A DNA stretch of 64,000 bases from Ichthyophis bannanicus. Its lineage: Eukaryota; Chordata; Amphibia; Gymnophiona; Ichthyophiidae. The position numbers were made by a program, and so were the translations under genes. The notes beneath the pieces are model-generated. The model worked only from the letters and a program-made list of their open reading frames with translations, did no database searches and was not told where the DNA came from. The stretch lies in contig CM066035.1 in NCBI GenBank assembly GCA_033557465.1, positions 910,005,309 through 910,069,308 on the forward strand, in the 5' to 3' direction. Shown one piece after another: positions 39,892 to 49,200 of this stretch (positions are counted from its first letter, which is position 1; each line of letters begins with the position of its first letter).

Positions 39892-39984
39892 AGCTGGCGG
39901 CTGTTCCTGTGAAGCCGCGAATGCTGGGAAAGGTTAAAGGGCAACCTTTTCCAGCATTCGCGGCTTCACAGGAACAGCCGCCAG
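39892..39984. repeat. Near-perfect hairpin in copy 3
   Basis: 42-bp arms: 'ctggcggctgttcctgtgaa' through 'ctgggaaaggtt', and its reverse complement from 'aaccttttccagcattcgcg', with a loop of about 9 bases. A second hairpin follows ('ccggggcctcgcgcgggcttccccgg' region, 40,030-40,056). Confidence 0.92.
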
Positions 39985-40493
39985 CGTGAAGGTAAAGGCT
40001 CTTCACGCTGGTGGCTGTTCAGAGGGAGCCGGGGCCTCGCGCGGGCTTCCCCGGCTCCCTCTGAAGCGGAGAAAAGCCGTTTTTTTTGCTCTGGCCGCTC
40101 CCGATCTTGCGGCCAGAGCAAAAAAACCGGCTTTTAAAGGGCCGGTTTTGCCTCTGCGCCGGCAGCCGGCCTGGCCGTGGAAAAACCGGCCAGGCCGGCT
40201 GAAAACCGGCCAGTTGGCAACCCTAGCTGAGCCCAGTCAAAGGTCCTCATTGGATAGCTACGTAGTGGTACCAGAACCAATAGATGGGATAGAAGGGGTT
40301 ACTGGGACCAATGAAAAGTTTGCCTATGTTCAGAATGGAGAAGAACGCTATAAAAGTTGTTGTTTTGCTAGAAACCAGGGCTCAGCCATTTTGAATGTGA
40401 TTCTGCTTGAGTCTTGTGCACAAATAAATGATTTGGACCTTCTGAACAGACTCCTGGTATCATTGGTTTGTTTGCGCTCTGCTGCTACACATG

Positions 40494-41311
40494 TATGAGC
40501 CTGCAAGCTAGGCCGGAGTCCCCACCCCCACTGCTAGAAATAGTAATGCTGAGAAAGACCAAAGTCAGTGAAGGCTGAGGATCTGCCTTAAACCGCTCTA
40601 AACTGCTTTTGCTAAGTTTGTATTAATCCTTTATTCCATGCTTTTATGCTGATGCAATGACCTTGTAGCAGGAATGTATTATGTCTAGAAACTGAGCCTG
40701 TGTTAGCATAGCCTGAGAAGGGGGAACAGGGTCCAGTGAGCAATGTTCCCTCTAATTTTCTGTAGGCTGTGTGCGCATAAAATATCAGCTGTGTGCAGCT
40801 TTTGAAGGAAGGTTAAATTTTTGTGCACCACATAACGACACTCAGAGTTATATACTTTAAAATTTGACTACATGTCAGAATACAGTATGTACACCACATT
40901 GATTTTAATCAAATTAAATGAAAATAGACGATTACTAAAGGAAGCGGGAAATTCCTAGTAATTGCAATCATAACTTTAAAATTTTAAGACGTCTGTGTTT
41001 TCTATCAGAATCAAAGCTGTAATTTTTGTGCGCTGTTGTAAAGTATGTGCGCTCGCTCGGCGAGGTGTGTGCACGCGCACAGCTTAGAGGGAACAGTGCC
41101 AGTGAGGGGGTCCCCGATTGGATAGGTGCAGGGGGCGTTGGGACCAATAGAAAGTCTGCCTGTATCAAACTGTGAAGCTTGTATATAAGGAAGTTGTTCC
41201 TGTTCACCATTGCTCAGTCCTTTGATGCTTGGGCCTTGTGCACAATAAATTGGTTTGGATCCTTGAACTGACTCCGGGTATTATTTATTGCATGCTATCA
41301 GTGCTGCCACA
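40494..41311 (+). repeat. 3' LTR-B of ERV-B, remainder
   Basis: Continues from 30,842 to GCCACA at 41,311. It has 'gtatataagg' (TATA box, about 41,181) and 'gcacaataaattgg' (polyadenylation signal, about 41,242). It is interrupted by a 358-bp hAT at 40,741. It ends about 110 bases before the GC boxes of AP1S2, in the same orientation. Confidence 0.9.
40741..41098. mobile_element. Short non-autonomous hAT element, 8-bp duplication CCAGTGAG
   Basis: Termini CAATGTTCCCTCTAA and TTAGAGGGAACAGTG are inverted repeats. CCAGTGAG flanks both sides (40,733-40,740 and 41,099-41,106). Internal sequence is AT-rich with 'gctgtgtgcgc' near the left end and 'gcgcacagc' near the right, which extends the inverted repeat. 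The solo LTR-B at 11,830 lacks it, confirming an insertion. Confidence 0.92.
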
Positions 41312-41399
41312 CAACTGTCAGACAAGAACTACAACGCTTACATTTTAAAGTGGAAGAAGCTCAAGCGTCGTGGTTTCACACAGCGCAGAGATTACTTCT

Positions 41400-41887
41400 T
41401 CCCGCTTTTTCCCTTGGGCTAGTCCCCGCCCCGCCCTAGTCCCCGCCCCGCCCTTCCTCACCCACAGCGTTCACACAGAAGAGAAGACACCGTCTCTCCG
41501 GCTGGCTCGCTTGTGCGTAGTGACGTCACGAGGACGTGATGCGGCACGCTGGGAGTCTGGGACGCCGCCGAGCGGCAGCCGCTGACGCTGAGTAGAATTC
41601 AGCAGGGCTTCAGCAGCTGGAATAACGGGCGGGTCGCGCGGCCAGAGAATCCTGTTCTGTTCCGCAACGGCAGCACGGTGTGTCTTCGACACTCGGTGGC
41701 TATTCCTGCTGTAAAAGCTCACCCTTCCCCCTCCTTGCACTCCGAAATTGGCCGCTGGGGACCCAACCATTCCTCTCCCCTCGCCTATCTTCCCGGGTCT
41801 GATGCCGTCTCTTGGCGACGCTCTCTCTCCTTCCCTCCATCCGCTTCTGTTGTTTCTCTCCGTGCGAGCTTTGCGCAGGCCACGGAG
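41400..41887 (+). promoter_or_regulatory. AP1S2: AP1S2 CpG-rich promoter and probable noncoding exon 1
   Basis: A CpG-rich stretch with two tandem GC boxes ('ccccgccccgccc' at about 41,424 and 41,440), a full cAMP response element TGACGTCA (41,521-41,528) and an inverted CCAAT-type 'attgg' near 41,746. There is no clear TATA box, which suits a housekeeping gene. Exon 1 is inferred to end at 41,887 (CACGGAG then GTAAAA). The transcription start is not fixed. The next exon begins at its start codon directly after an acceptor, so the 5' UTR must come from a separate exon here. Confidence 0.75.
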
Positions 41888-42191
41888 GTAAAAACAACAA
41901 CATAAAAAGGGTCGGGATAGCCGTGAGAGTCCGGTGCCTTTGTATCTGAAGTTGTGGTTCTGTTGAGACGGATGCCCTCCAGGGAAGAGTGAGGGGACGG
42001 GTCGGCGGGTGCTGCCCCTCTACTTTTCTTCCCCTTTGTATAAACTAGTCTCTTTTGGAGGAGGAATAAGTCGAACCAACACTCTAATACCTTACCGAGC
42101 GAAATAAAAAGCTTATGTGCGGAGTACAGCCGACCGTCGGGGTGTATTTTCTCATTTTAAATCTCTTTCCCCCCGCCCTGCTCCCTTACAG

Positions 42192-42370
42192 ATGCAGTTC
42201 ATGCTGCTCTTCAGCCGTCAGGGGAAGCTGCGGCTTCAGAAGTGGTACGTGCCCCTGTCGGACAAGGAAAAGAAAAAAATCACCAGGGAACTGGTCCAAA
42301 CAGTATTAGCCCGCAAGCCCAAGATGTGCAGCTTCCTCGAATGGAGGGACCTCAAGATCATCTACAAGAG
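42192..42370 (+). CDS. AP1S2: AP1S2, first coding exon (sigma-1B subunit of AP-1 clathrin adaptor)
   Basis: AP-1 sorts cargo between the trans-Golgi network and endosomes, and the small sigma subunit holds the core together and helps bind dileucine signals. The exon encodes 59 residues plus two bases, from '[20 protein letters not shown]' to '[10 protein letters not shown]'. '[20 protein letters not shown]' fits AP1S2 rather than AP1S1 or AP1S3, in which this stretch differs. A pyrimidine tract and CAG precede the ATG directly, and AAGAG|GTGGGC is the donor, so the exon has a phase-2 end. The rest (about 98 residues) is not in the window, so intron 2 is longer than 21 kb. The reading frame is undamaged. 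Confidence 0.95.
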
Positions 42371-42490
42371 GTGGGCTTCGAGCATTATGTTATGTGGTAA
42401 TCATAGGGAGATGATGTCTTTATACACGTGCTTTAATAAATTGTTAACTTCTTTTTGCTACCGTGACAAAGGTTCCTGAGGTATTCATTA

Positions 42491-44964
42491 CACAGGTCTG
42501 CAAACATTTTTTTTCGAGAGCTGTTTTGGTTATTCCACCTAATCTTTATGTTTTTTTGCTGCGCTGAATCCATTTTGTCATAGGACTTCACGTTTCCTGA
42601 CAATTTAGGAAACTATGTTAAATAAGGCAATACCTCAAAATAAATGGAAATAGACTTATAAAATTAAAGTTTTATTACAATATTTTCATGAAAATCCTTT
42701 CTTGAACTGAAATGAGCTCACCTACACACACTAAACTCGATTCTTCTTCCTTGTGAGGCTCCTCTAGGTGCATTTACGCTTGTGAGTAGCATCTGGAATG
42801 TCTCTCTGAAGCATCCAACAGTAGGCTGCCATCATTGTAATGCTCCATTTTCCCTGGTATCTCCTTTCCATTTCTTTAATGTCTTGGTGGAATCGTTCAC
42901 CTTGTTCCTCACTCACAGCTCCCAAATTTTCAGGAAAGTAGTCAAGGTGGGACTGGAGGAAATGCACTTTCAAACTCATCAGGCAACCTAAAGCTTGAAA
43001 TGCTTTCAGCATTTGTCCAACGATCTTTTTGTAGTGAGGATCTTTGCTATTGCCTAAAAATTTCTGTACGGTTTCTTTAAATGCAATCCACCCTTCTTTT
43101 TGAGGATCCGTCATGGTATTGATAAACTCTTGATCAACTATAAGCCTTCTAATGTCTGGTCTGACGAACACACCTTCCTTCAATTTTGCCTCCGACAGGC
43201 CTGGAAACTTGGTGACCAAGTATTTGAAGCATTCTCCATCTCTTGGAAGTGATTTTATGAATTGCTTCATCAATCCCAATTTTATGTGGAGAGGTGTTAG
43301 AAGAACTTTATGGGAAGGTACCAAAGTTTCTTGGAGGAAATTTTTTTCACCAACTGTTAGCACCCTCGGCTGCCAACTCTTCTTGGTCCAGTGATTTTGT
43401 CGGTCTCGACTGTCCCATAGACACAGAAAACAAGGATATTTCGTATACCCAGCTTGTTGCCCGAGCATCATGCACACGACCTTCAAGTCCCCACACACTT
43501 GCCAACCATGGTCTTCATATTTAAGTTTACAAAGAACCAATTCCAAGTTCTCGTAGGTTTCCTTCAAGTGTACGGAATGACCTACAGGTATGGAAGCGTA
43601 AAAACCGTTGTGGAGTAAAACTGCTTTGAGACTTCTTTTTGAAGAATCTATAAAAAGACGCCATTGCTCTGAATCATATTGGATTTTAAATTGACCCATC
43701 AGACCTTCAACATCAATGCAATAAACCAACTTATCTTCCTGGGTGAAGTAAGGAACAAACTCCTTTTCACAATGTCTGAACCATGAAGATGACCCTCCTG
43801 GCAACAATAAATTCCTGCTTTTCAGGCTTGATCTGAGTAACTCAGCTGCATCTTTGGGAAGATTCAAGTCTATTACCAAATCATTCATCTCCTCCTGAGA
43901 AAACAATTTTGGTCTTGTATCATCTTCAAAATCAGAACTTGATTCGTCATCTGGTTCAGGTATGACTTCACCTTCATCGGAGCTAGGTGTCTCTTCCAAG
44001 GTAGCAGGGGGCTTGGGTACTGGTATATCTGTGCCATGGGGGATGGGACGAATTGCCGAGTGAAGATTAGGGTATGAAATGGAATGCTTCCATTTGGAAT
44101 TAAACCCTTTCACATCGCATGAACAAAAGTAACAGATGTCACTATGGTTCTTTTGCTCACGCCGTACCATAGGAATCCCATAACGGAAAGATTTTTTCTT
44201 ACCCTTGAACCAGTTTTGGAGGTCCTCAACACACCGTTTGCACACTTTATGAGGCGCCCAGACTTTATCTTGATCTCTAATTTTTAGTCCAAAGTATGCA
44301 AAGTATACTTTTTTCACAAAGTCTGTAATATTCTGCTGTTGCTTCAACACTGTATATTCACCACAGATGAAACAGAAACTGTCTGGCGAATTAATACTTT
44401 CGCGGAGCCATAACATAACAGTTGAAGAATGACGAGCTAACACAAATTGCAATGAAAAAGTGTGAACATCCTATAACCAAGAACCTGATGATGATTCGTG
44501 CACAAGTGTGGCATGCAGGAGAGAGCAGCTCTGTGTCTGTACACGGAGACCTCACAGTGCTGGCCACGCCCCCCTGCACTGACCGGAGCTGCTGCTATCT
44601 GCCCTGTGTCTCCCTCCCACTGGATTCTTCAGGAAAGATTAACCCCTTCTACCATTAGTAGCACGGACTTAAAACTTGCTTAGCTTATGTATATATTGCT
44701 GACCATCAGATTTATAGTGCTATATTTTTTTTTTACATAACTCGGACAACCCCTTTAAGTTTTTTTTGGCATTTTATATCTTAAATGCACTTATGTGAGT
44801 TAATAGTAATTTGAAAAAAATTGATACATTTGAAGACAATTTTGCATGTTGTGGCAAATCATGACATCTAGGAGTTTTTTCAATATTTTATTTGTTTTCA
44901 GCACACCAAAATACAAGGAAATTAGATGAAAATAATCAAACAGCTTTTTAGTTGCAGACCTGTG
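42491..44964 (-). mobile_element. DNA transposon in AP1S2 intron 2, CAC-ended, TSD TTA
   Basis: 13-bp perfect inverted termini CACAGGTCTGCAA (42,491-42,503) and TTGCAGACCTGTG (44,952-44,964) are flanked by TTA on both sides (42,488-42,490 and 44,965-44,967). The 2,474-bp element holds one long intact gene on the minus strand and a polyadenylation signal (AATAAA on the minus strand near 42,670). CAC ends and a 3-bp duplication resemble CMC (CACTA/Mirage/Chapaev) elements. A TTA duplication would also fit PIF/Harbinger. Lack of damage suggests a young insertion. Confidence 0.85.
42764..44452 (-). CDS. Transposase-like protein, 562 residues, intact
   Basis: N-terminal zinc-finger-like pairs: C27-x2-C30 and C71-x2-C74 (ZAD-like spacing), then C107-x2-C110. 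An acidic linker (about 150-180) precedes the presumed catalytic region. Candidate acidic residues are D269 ('RLFIDSSKRS'), D322 ('VCGDLKVVCMML') and a Glu near 515-519 ('EEQGERFHQDIKEMERR'). C341-x2-C344 ('YPCFLCLWDS') follows D322, the kind of C-x2-C insert described for several DDE/D superfamilies including CMC. The termini and TTA duplication around it make a transposase the best reading. I cannot name the family with certainty. A domesticated host gene is possible but less likely, given complete transposon ends. Start: first Met of the open frame; Met13 is an alternative. Confidence 0.8.
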   Translation of the reverse strand: MQFVLARHSSTVMLWLRESINSPDSFCFICGEYTVLKQQQNITDFVKKVYFAYFGLKIRDQDKVWAPHKVCKRCVEDLQNWFKGKKKSFRYGIPMVRREQKNHSDICYFCSCDVKGFNSKWKHSISYPNLHSAIRPIPHGTDIPVPKPPATLEETPSSDEGEVIPEPDDESSSDFEDDTRPKLFSQEEMNDLVIDLNLPKDAAELLRSSLKSRNLLLPGGSSSWFRHCEKEFVPYFTQEDKLVYCIDVEGLMGQFKIQYDSEQWRLFIDSSKRSLKAVLLHNGFYASIPVGHSVHLKETYENLELVLCKLKYEDHGWQVCGDLKVVCMMLGQQAGYTKYPCFLCLWDSRDRQNHWTKKSWQPRVLTVGEKNFLQETLVPSHKVLLTPLHIKLGLMKQFIKSLPRDGECFKYLVTKFPGLSEAKLKEGVFVRPDIRRLIVDQEFINTMTDPQKEGWIAFKETVQKFLGNSKDPHYKKIVGQMLKAFQALGCLMSLKVHFLQSHLDYFPENLGAVSEEQGERFHQDIKEMERRYQGKWSITMMAAYCWMLQRDIPDATHKRKCT

Positions 44965-44967
44965 TTA

Positions 44968-45704
44968 TTTGTGCCATCCGGTTGCTACATTTAACTATTT
45001 CTCTGTCAAATGTTGGCTGAAGTGCTTCTGGTTTTCATTGCTTCTATTTCTTTTAGTGGGTGGTGGGATTTTTTTTTCAGCTAAGGGATTTATGTGTTTT
45101 CCCCCATAAGAAAAAGTGGCAATAAGTACTACACATCCACTGATCTGTGAATATGATATGCTCTGACATTTACTTTCTCTCCAGGCTTCTCCTTGTTTGA
45201 CACGGCTGTAGTACTGAATATCATTATATTTTTCTTTAGACTGTAGTAAGCATAACATAGGCCATTGTCTTCCATTACTGTAGTCATGGTAATAGCTTAG
45301 ATATCACCGGACTGCAAAGTACAGCATTGCAACTGAAAGAGGTGTGGAAAGGAGAGAATGTTAGTTTGGTGTGATTTATTTACAGAATAGTTTTAACTAG
45401 AACAGTGTTCAGTAATACCAAAGTTACTTTCAGTCCTGGGAGTTGGCACCTATGAGGAGAAGCTACAAACGTTTTGAATTTTGTGTTACTGAATTTTATA
45501 TTGTAGTGTCTTGGGCTAATCGCATAAAGGCAGGGTGTAATGGGGGAAGACCCCCAGCCCAGTACCAGCTCAGCACATCCTACTACAGTGGTGTTTTTAA
45601 AATAGCATTTTAGCTTTACTTAGCATTCTAACTTCAGTGTGTTTTTCTTTGGGTACATACTATATCTAGTTTTAGCATGTGTATTTAAAAAATACATTTA
45701 GTTA
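44968..45704. other. AP1S2 intron, no feature recognised
   Basis: AT-rich intronic DNA without a convincing frame, exon or transposon end. Confidence 0.5.
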
Positions 45705-45854
45705 TTTGGTGCCATTAAGTCAATGGTGTCCCACCAGCCCCTAGGCTTTCTTGGCAAAGTGTGACCGGAGTAGACCAGGCCTTCCTTCCAAGGCAATGGA
45801 GGGTAAAGTGACTTGTCCAAGGCTACAGGAGTGCTAGTGGGAATCAATCTCCGT
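45705..45854 (-). repeat. tRNA-derived SINE, 3' part (MIR-like)
   Basis: Reverse complement of the SINE at 57,533-57,735: 'gacttgtccaaggctacagg', 'gtgggaatcaatctcc' (B-box side) and 'ggctttcttggcaaagtg'. The A-box end is cut off by the LINE that follows. Confidence 0.8.
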
Positions 45855-46235
45855 TGTTTTATTTATTTAAAAGCTTTTCTATACCGCGCTCTTTAATATC
45901 AGTGCGGTTCACAGTTAATTCTTGTACACAGGGCAGGGGAAATCTGCCTTGTGCTTACATTGAACAGGAACGGTAACTTGGAGTTGTAACTGGGGCAACT
46001 ATATACATGTTAGACCATTATAAGTTTTAACTGGGGTGACTATTTACATGTTAGACCATTGCGCCACACTGTATAACTACATGGTTAGGTCTGGATCTTA
46101 TCGGTTATTTATAGTACAAGTCTTAGTATAAATACATTTACATATGTCATTGTTACAGTTTATGGTCTTGGTACATATTTGAAATAAGTTAGTATCATAG
46201 ATGTATTCTATATACATTTGATTGACATCGTTGAC

Positions 46236-47790
46236 CTATCCGGTGGTTGGGTAGGGTTCTAGAGTTGTCCTAGTTTGCATGTGATGTGCTGGTGTGGGCG
46301 GTGGGGAGGTACCGTTAGATCGCGAGAAGTGTAGAAGGAATAGGTGATGCTTCAGGGACCTCACCCAATTCAGGAAAGCCCTCATCGATCTGATATTGGG
46401 TGGGAGGCTGTTCCAGCACTTTGGGGCATAGAACGTGAAGGCTCTGTTCCTAGTTGCTTGCGCACATTTTGTAGTTTCCATGGGGATTACCAGTGTGTTG
46501 GTGGCTACTGTCCTCCTTGATCTGTTGTTGGGGGTAGGGGTGAGGAGGGCCGTGAGGGATGAGGAGGATATCATTGATGGCTTTGAAGGTCAGGAGTAGT
46601 GCCTTGTATGTGAGCCTGCAGTTGATCAGTAGCCAGTGTAAGTCTTTCAGGATGGGAGTTATGTGGTCTCTTCTGGATACTCCACAGAGGACGTGGGCAG
46701 CAGCATTCATCGCGAGTTGTAGCGGGTTTAGGGTGTTCTTGGGGAGGCTGTGCAGAATGGCGTTTGCATAGTCAAAATGGGGTGTTACCAGCGCTTGGAA
46801 GATTTGTTCGGAAGTCCACGGGTGCGAGCATGGGTCTTAGGTGTTGTAGTGTCTTGATCTTGTTGTATATGGCTCTGACGGTGGTGTTTGTGCGCTTTAA
46901 AATCGAGATGTTGGTCTAGCGTAACGCCCAGGTAACGTATCGTGGGTTTGCTTGGGAGCTCTGCGTCTCTCACCTTTAATGACGTAGGGGGAGAAAAGTT
47001 TGTTCTTTGTGATGAACAGGACCTCAGTCTTTTTGAAGTTTATACGGAGGTTCTGGGCATGAAGCCAGTCGGTGATTGCATTGGAGCAGTTCACTAGAGC
47101 AGTAAAGTCGGGTTGCGTGACGTTGATTGGAGCAAATAGCAGAACATCAAATGCGTAGATCAGGCAGGAAATTTCGAAGGAGCTGATGATTTTGCATATA
47201 GGCTGCATGTATATGTTAAGTAGCGCGGAAAGAGAGGAGCCTTCGGGTACCCCCTGGCATTGCTGAAAAGGTTCAGATGTTTTGGAGCCAATCCGTGCAT
47301 GTTGCCATCGGTCTGCTAGGTAGGATTTACACCAAGCCAAGCCCTGGATTCCCTTCTCATGGAGGCGTGTAAGGAGCTGATCGTGGTTGACAGAATCTAA
47401 TGTGGCGGCGATGTCAAGGAAGATAAGTGCAAACACATTTTTGATGTTGTCTATCCCTCTGGTTAAGTTATTGGTTAGTGCGGTGAGTAGCATCTCCACT
47501 CCGTGAGATTCCCGAAACCCGTGCTGGCAGGGGTCTAGAGGAGCTGCATTGTCAATGTGTTACTGGATCTGTCTTTGGACAACCTTCTTGATTATTTTGG
47601 CTAGTAGGGGGATACTCGAGATCGGATGGTATGATTCAGCCTTTTGCGGATCTAGTCTGTTCTTCAGAAGGGGTCGTATGGAAGTCTGAGGGATGATGGG
47701 AATATTCCTGTTGAGAAGGATAGTCTCATGATCCTGGCTAGGATTGGGCTGAGTTCTACGTGCAACGCTCTGATCCAGTATGCTGGGCAT
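46236..47790 (-). pseudogene. LINE reverse transcriptase (CR1/L2 clade)
   Basis: Fragments in several frames: 'KNRLDPQKAESYHPISSIPL' (finger motif), 'FLDIAATLDSVNHDQLLTRL', 'GVPEGSSLSALLNIYMQPI', an active-site tract 'IYAFDVLLFAP' in which an Asp of the usual Tyr-Ala-Asp-Asp box is replaced by Phe, 'LRINFKKTEVLFI' and 'KPTIRYLGVTLD'. Near the end comes 'NAAAHVLCGVSRRDHITPIL' with 'KDLHWLLINCRLTYKALLLT', the C-terminal signature of CR1/L2 elements. Stops and frameshifts near 46,900, 46,700 and 47,500 make it inactive. Confidence 0.85.
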
Positions 47791-48024
47791 GGGTTGTTTG
47801 TTGCGGTGGTGGTATTGATGGTGGCGATAATGTCCTCGATGCTTCTCTCGGATGGAGGTGTGAGTTCTGTAAGCGGTGGCTGTAGGTAGGGGTTATGACT
47901 AGGTATGGGTCTCAGGGCTGCATCTGTTTTGATGGATTTGGCTTGGAGATAGTCGGCATATAACTGGGGTTGTATTGGGCCTGGCTGAGGAGAGGATGGT
48001 TCCTTAGTTAAGGATTTTATTAAG

Positions 48025-49089
48025 TTAGAGGTCCCGGGGCTTGTTTAGAGAGCGGTGAAGGAGCTCGGAGTGGTATTCTTTCATTTTGTTAGAGATTGTC
48101 TCACAGTGCACTTTTAAGTGGGATATGTATGTTGATTGGTCCACTGTGGAACGGGAGCGTCGCCATTTTCTTTCAAACTTCCTAAGGAGGAGAAGAGACG
48201 TCCGCAGCTCTGGAGAGAACCAGGGGGCTGGCTTCCTTTTTCTTGCCAGTCTGTTGAGGGCTGGTGATTTGTCCGAGGAAGGTAGTCGAGAAAGTGAGCT
48301 CAGTGTCATTCCATCAGCAATCATATTGTTGAGGTTGCGTGATGGCTGTTCAAGTATTGGAAGAGCACACTTGGTGATCTCTTCCTTGTCAAGGGGTTTG
48401 AAGTGTCCAGTGTGTACCGATGATGCGACACTTGTGCGGCTGAGTGAGTCGTGTTCTTGCTGTGAGGGAATCTGGAATGTGATCAAACTGTGGTCGGACC
48501 ACGGGACAGGGGTGATGGATAGGTTGAGGTTGTGTTCCTGGCTTGTAACCAATCGTGGCGAGAAGACCAGGTCCAGTGAGTTTCCTCTGTGTTGTGTGGG
48601 AGCATTGACCGCCTGTTCGTAGCCGAGCTCAGTCATTGCCTCAAGGAAGGTGTTAGCATGGGCGGATTGAAGGGATGCAAGGTTAAAGTCACCCATCACC
48701 CAGTTTGGTTTGTGTGGATTTTCAGGGTTACAGGCTAGGTCAATTATGTTAGAGAGATCTTCTGGGGGGGAGGTTGGGTCTCTGTAAATGAGATTGATGG
48801 TGTTGTGTTTGTTGGCTATTGTGATTGTGTCTGGGTGCAGTGTGCTTTTGGAGAAGAGCATCTGGTATTGGAGCTCTGTTTTTACCAAGATGAAAACCCC
48901 TCCACCTCTCTGGCCAGTTCTGTGGCAGGTGTGGATTGAGAAGTTAGGGAGGATGAGTTGGTTTAGGAGAACTGTGTCCGAGTCTGCAAGCCAGGATTCT
49001 GTGACCATTAGTAGGTCAAGGTCGAGTTGTGCTATGAGATCTGTGATGGCTGGCCATTTCTTACGAACCGAGCGTGAGTTTGAGGGCAC
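48025..49089 (-). pseudogene. LINE apurinic-like endonuclease
   Basis: A 354-codon frame: 'ITDLIAQLDLDLLMVTESWL' with the catalytic Glu, 'TGQRGGGVFILVKTE', 'PNWVMGDFNLAS' with the DFN motif, 'APTQHRGNSLDLVFSP', and 'VPWSDHSLITFQI' with the terminal SDH motif. These are the landmarks of the nuclease that nicks target DNA in non-LTR elements. The frame continues into the inter-domain linker and stops before RT. It is the best-kept part of the LINE. Confidence 0.88.
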
Positions 49090-49200
49090 ATTTCAAGTCG
49101 CGAGGTACTTGGGGTATCGCCGACTTGGTGTGCTCAGGATGTTTGAATGTTACTTAGAGTAGGTGTGGGTGTCGGACATGGTATGTGTGTGGTAGTGGGT

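Larger units (their letters stand above)
38316..40225 (-). mobile_element. Fold-back hAT-like element, copy 3, with 8-bp target duplication
   Basis: Same termini as copy 2 (TAGGGTTGCCAAC and GTTGGCAACCCTA), in opposite orientation, flanked by GCTGAGCC (38,308-38,315 and 40,226-40,233). The 5' LTR of the same provirus shows the empty site with one base different. The body is 1,910 bp: the part shared with copy 2 (38,320-39,060), an expanded C-rich minisatellite (39,060-39,880), a hairpin (39,892-39,984), and a 'gctctggccgctccc' inverted pair (about 40,085-40,125). No transposase gene. Confidence 0.95.
30843..40489 (+). mobile_element. ERV-A2 provirus in the 3' LTR-B, target duplication CATG
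   Basis: Both LTRs (TGTGGTAGGCGAAGG to GCTGCTACA) are present and flanked by CATG (30,839-30,842 and 40,490-40,493). Joining the flanks recreates 'gtacatgtatgagcctgcaa', exactly as in the other LTR-B copy at 14,440. The internal region keeps the order leader, gag area, protease, RT, RNase H, integrase and env, but every gene is broken. The 3' LTR carries fold-back hAT copy 3. Confidence 0.95.
37963..40489 (+). repeat. 3' LTR of ERV-A2, interrupted by hAT copy 3
   Basis: Parts 37,963-38,315 and 40,234-40,489 together equal the 5' LTR of ERV-A2 (about 609 bp after removing the insert and one duplication). Confidence 0.93.
14410..41311 (+). mobile_element. ERV-B composite provirus, whole nested block, target duplication CAAC
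   Basis: The block opens with the first 212 bases of LTR-B (TGTGGTAGGC) and closes with the last bases of LTR-B (GCCACA). CAAC flanks it on each side (14,406-14,409 and 41,312-41,315). A 4-bp duplication fits gamma- and epsilon-type retroviral integrases. Inside lie ERV-A1 (from 14,622), Penelope and Gypsy pieces, the ERV-B internal region (about 26,760-30,805) and ERV-A2 (30,843-40,489) in the 3' LTR. A deletion removed the end of ERV-A1 and the start of ERV-B. The matched CAAC could arise by chance at about 1 in 256, but LTR starts and ends on both sides support it. Confidence 0.85.
45855..49200 (-). mobile_element. CR1/L2-type LINE, decayed
   Basis: On the minus strand: endonuclease (about 49,089-48,025), RT (about 47,790-46,240), 3' UTR and an AT-rich tail ending 'aataaataaaac'. 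The 3' end ('gcgcggtatagaaaagcttt') is shared with the fragments at 49,690 and, loosely, at 6,185 and in the SINE at 52,870. No ORF1 was recognised. It inserted into a SINE. Confidence 0.85.

Noticed and set aside
42117..42479. Reading the AP1S2 exon as a 120-codon single-exon gene
   Set aside because: Residues outside 42,192-42,370 do not match the family. A clear acceptor and donor bound the exon.
44995..45258. Small minus-strand frame of 87 codons in the AP1S2 intron
   Set aside because: No motif, splice context or repeat identity. Within the length expected by chance.
46559..49162. Plus-strand frames opposite the LINE
   Set aside because: They are antisense shadows of the minus-strand endonuclease and RT frames and have no motif of their own.
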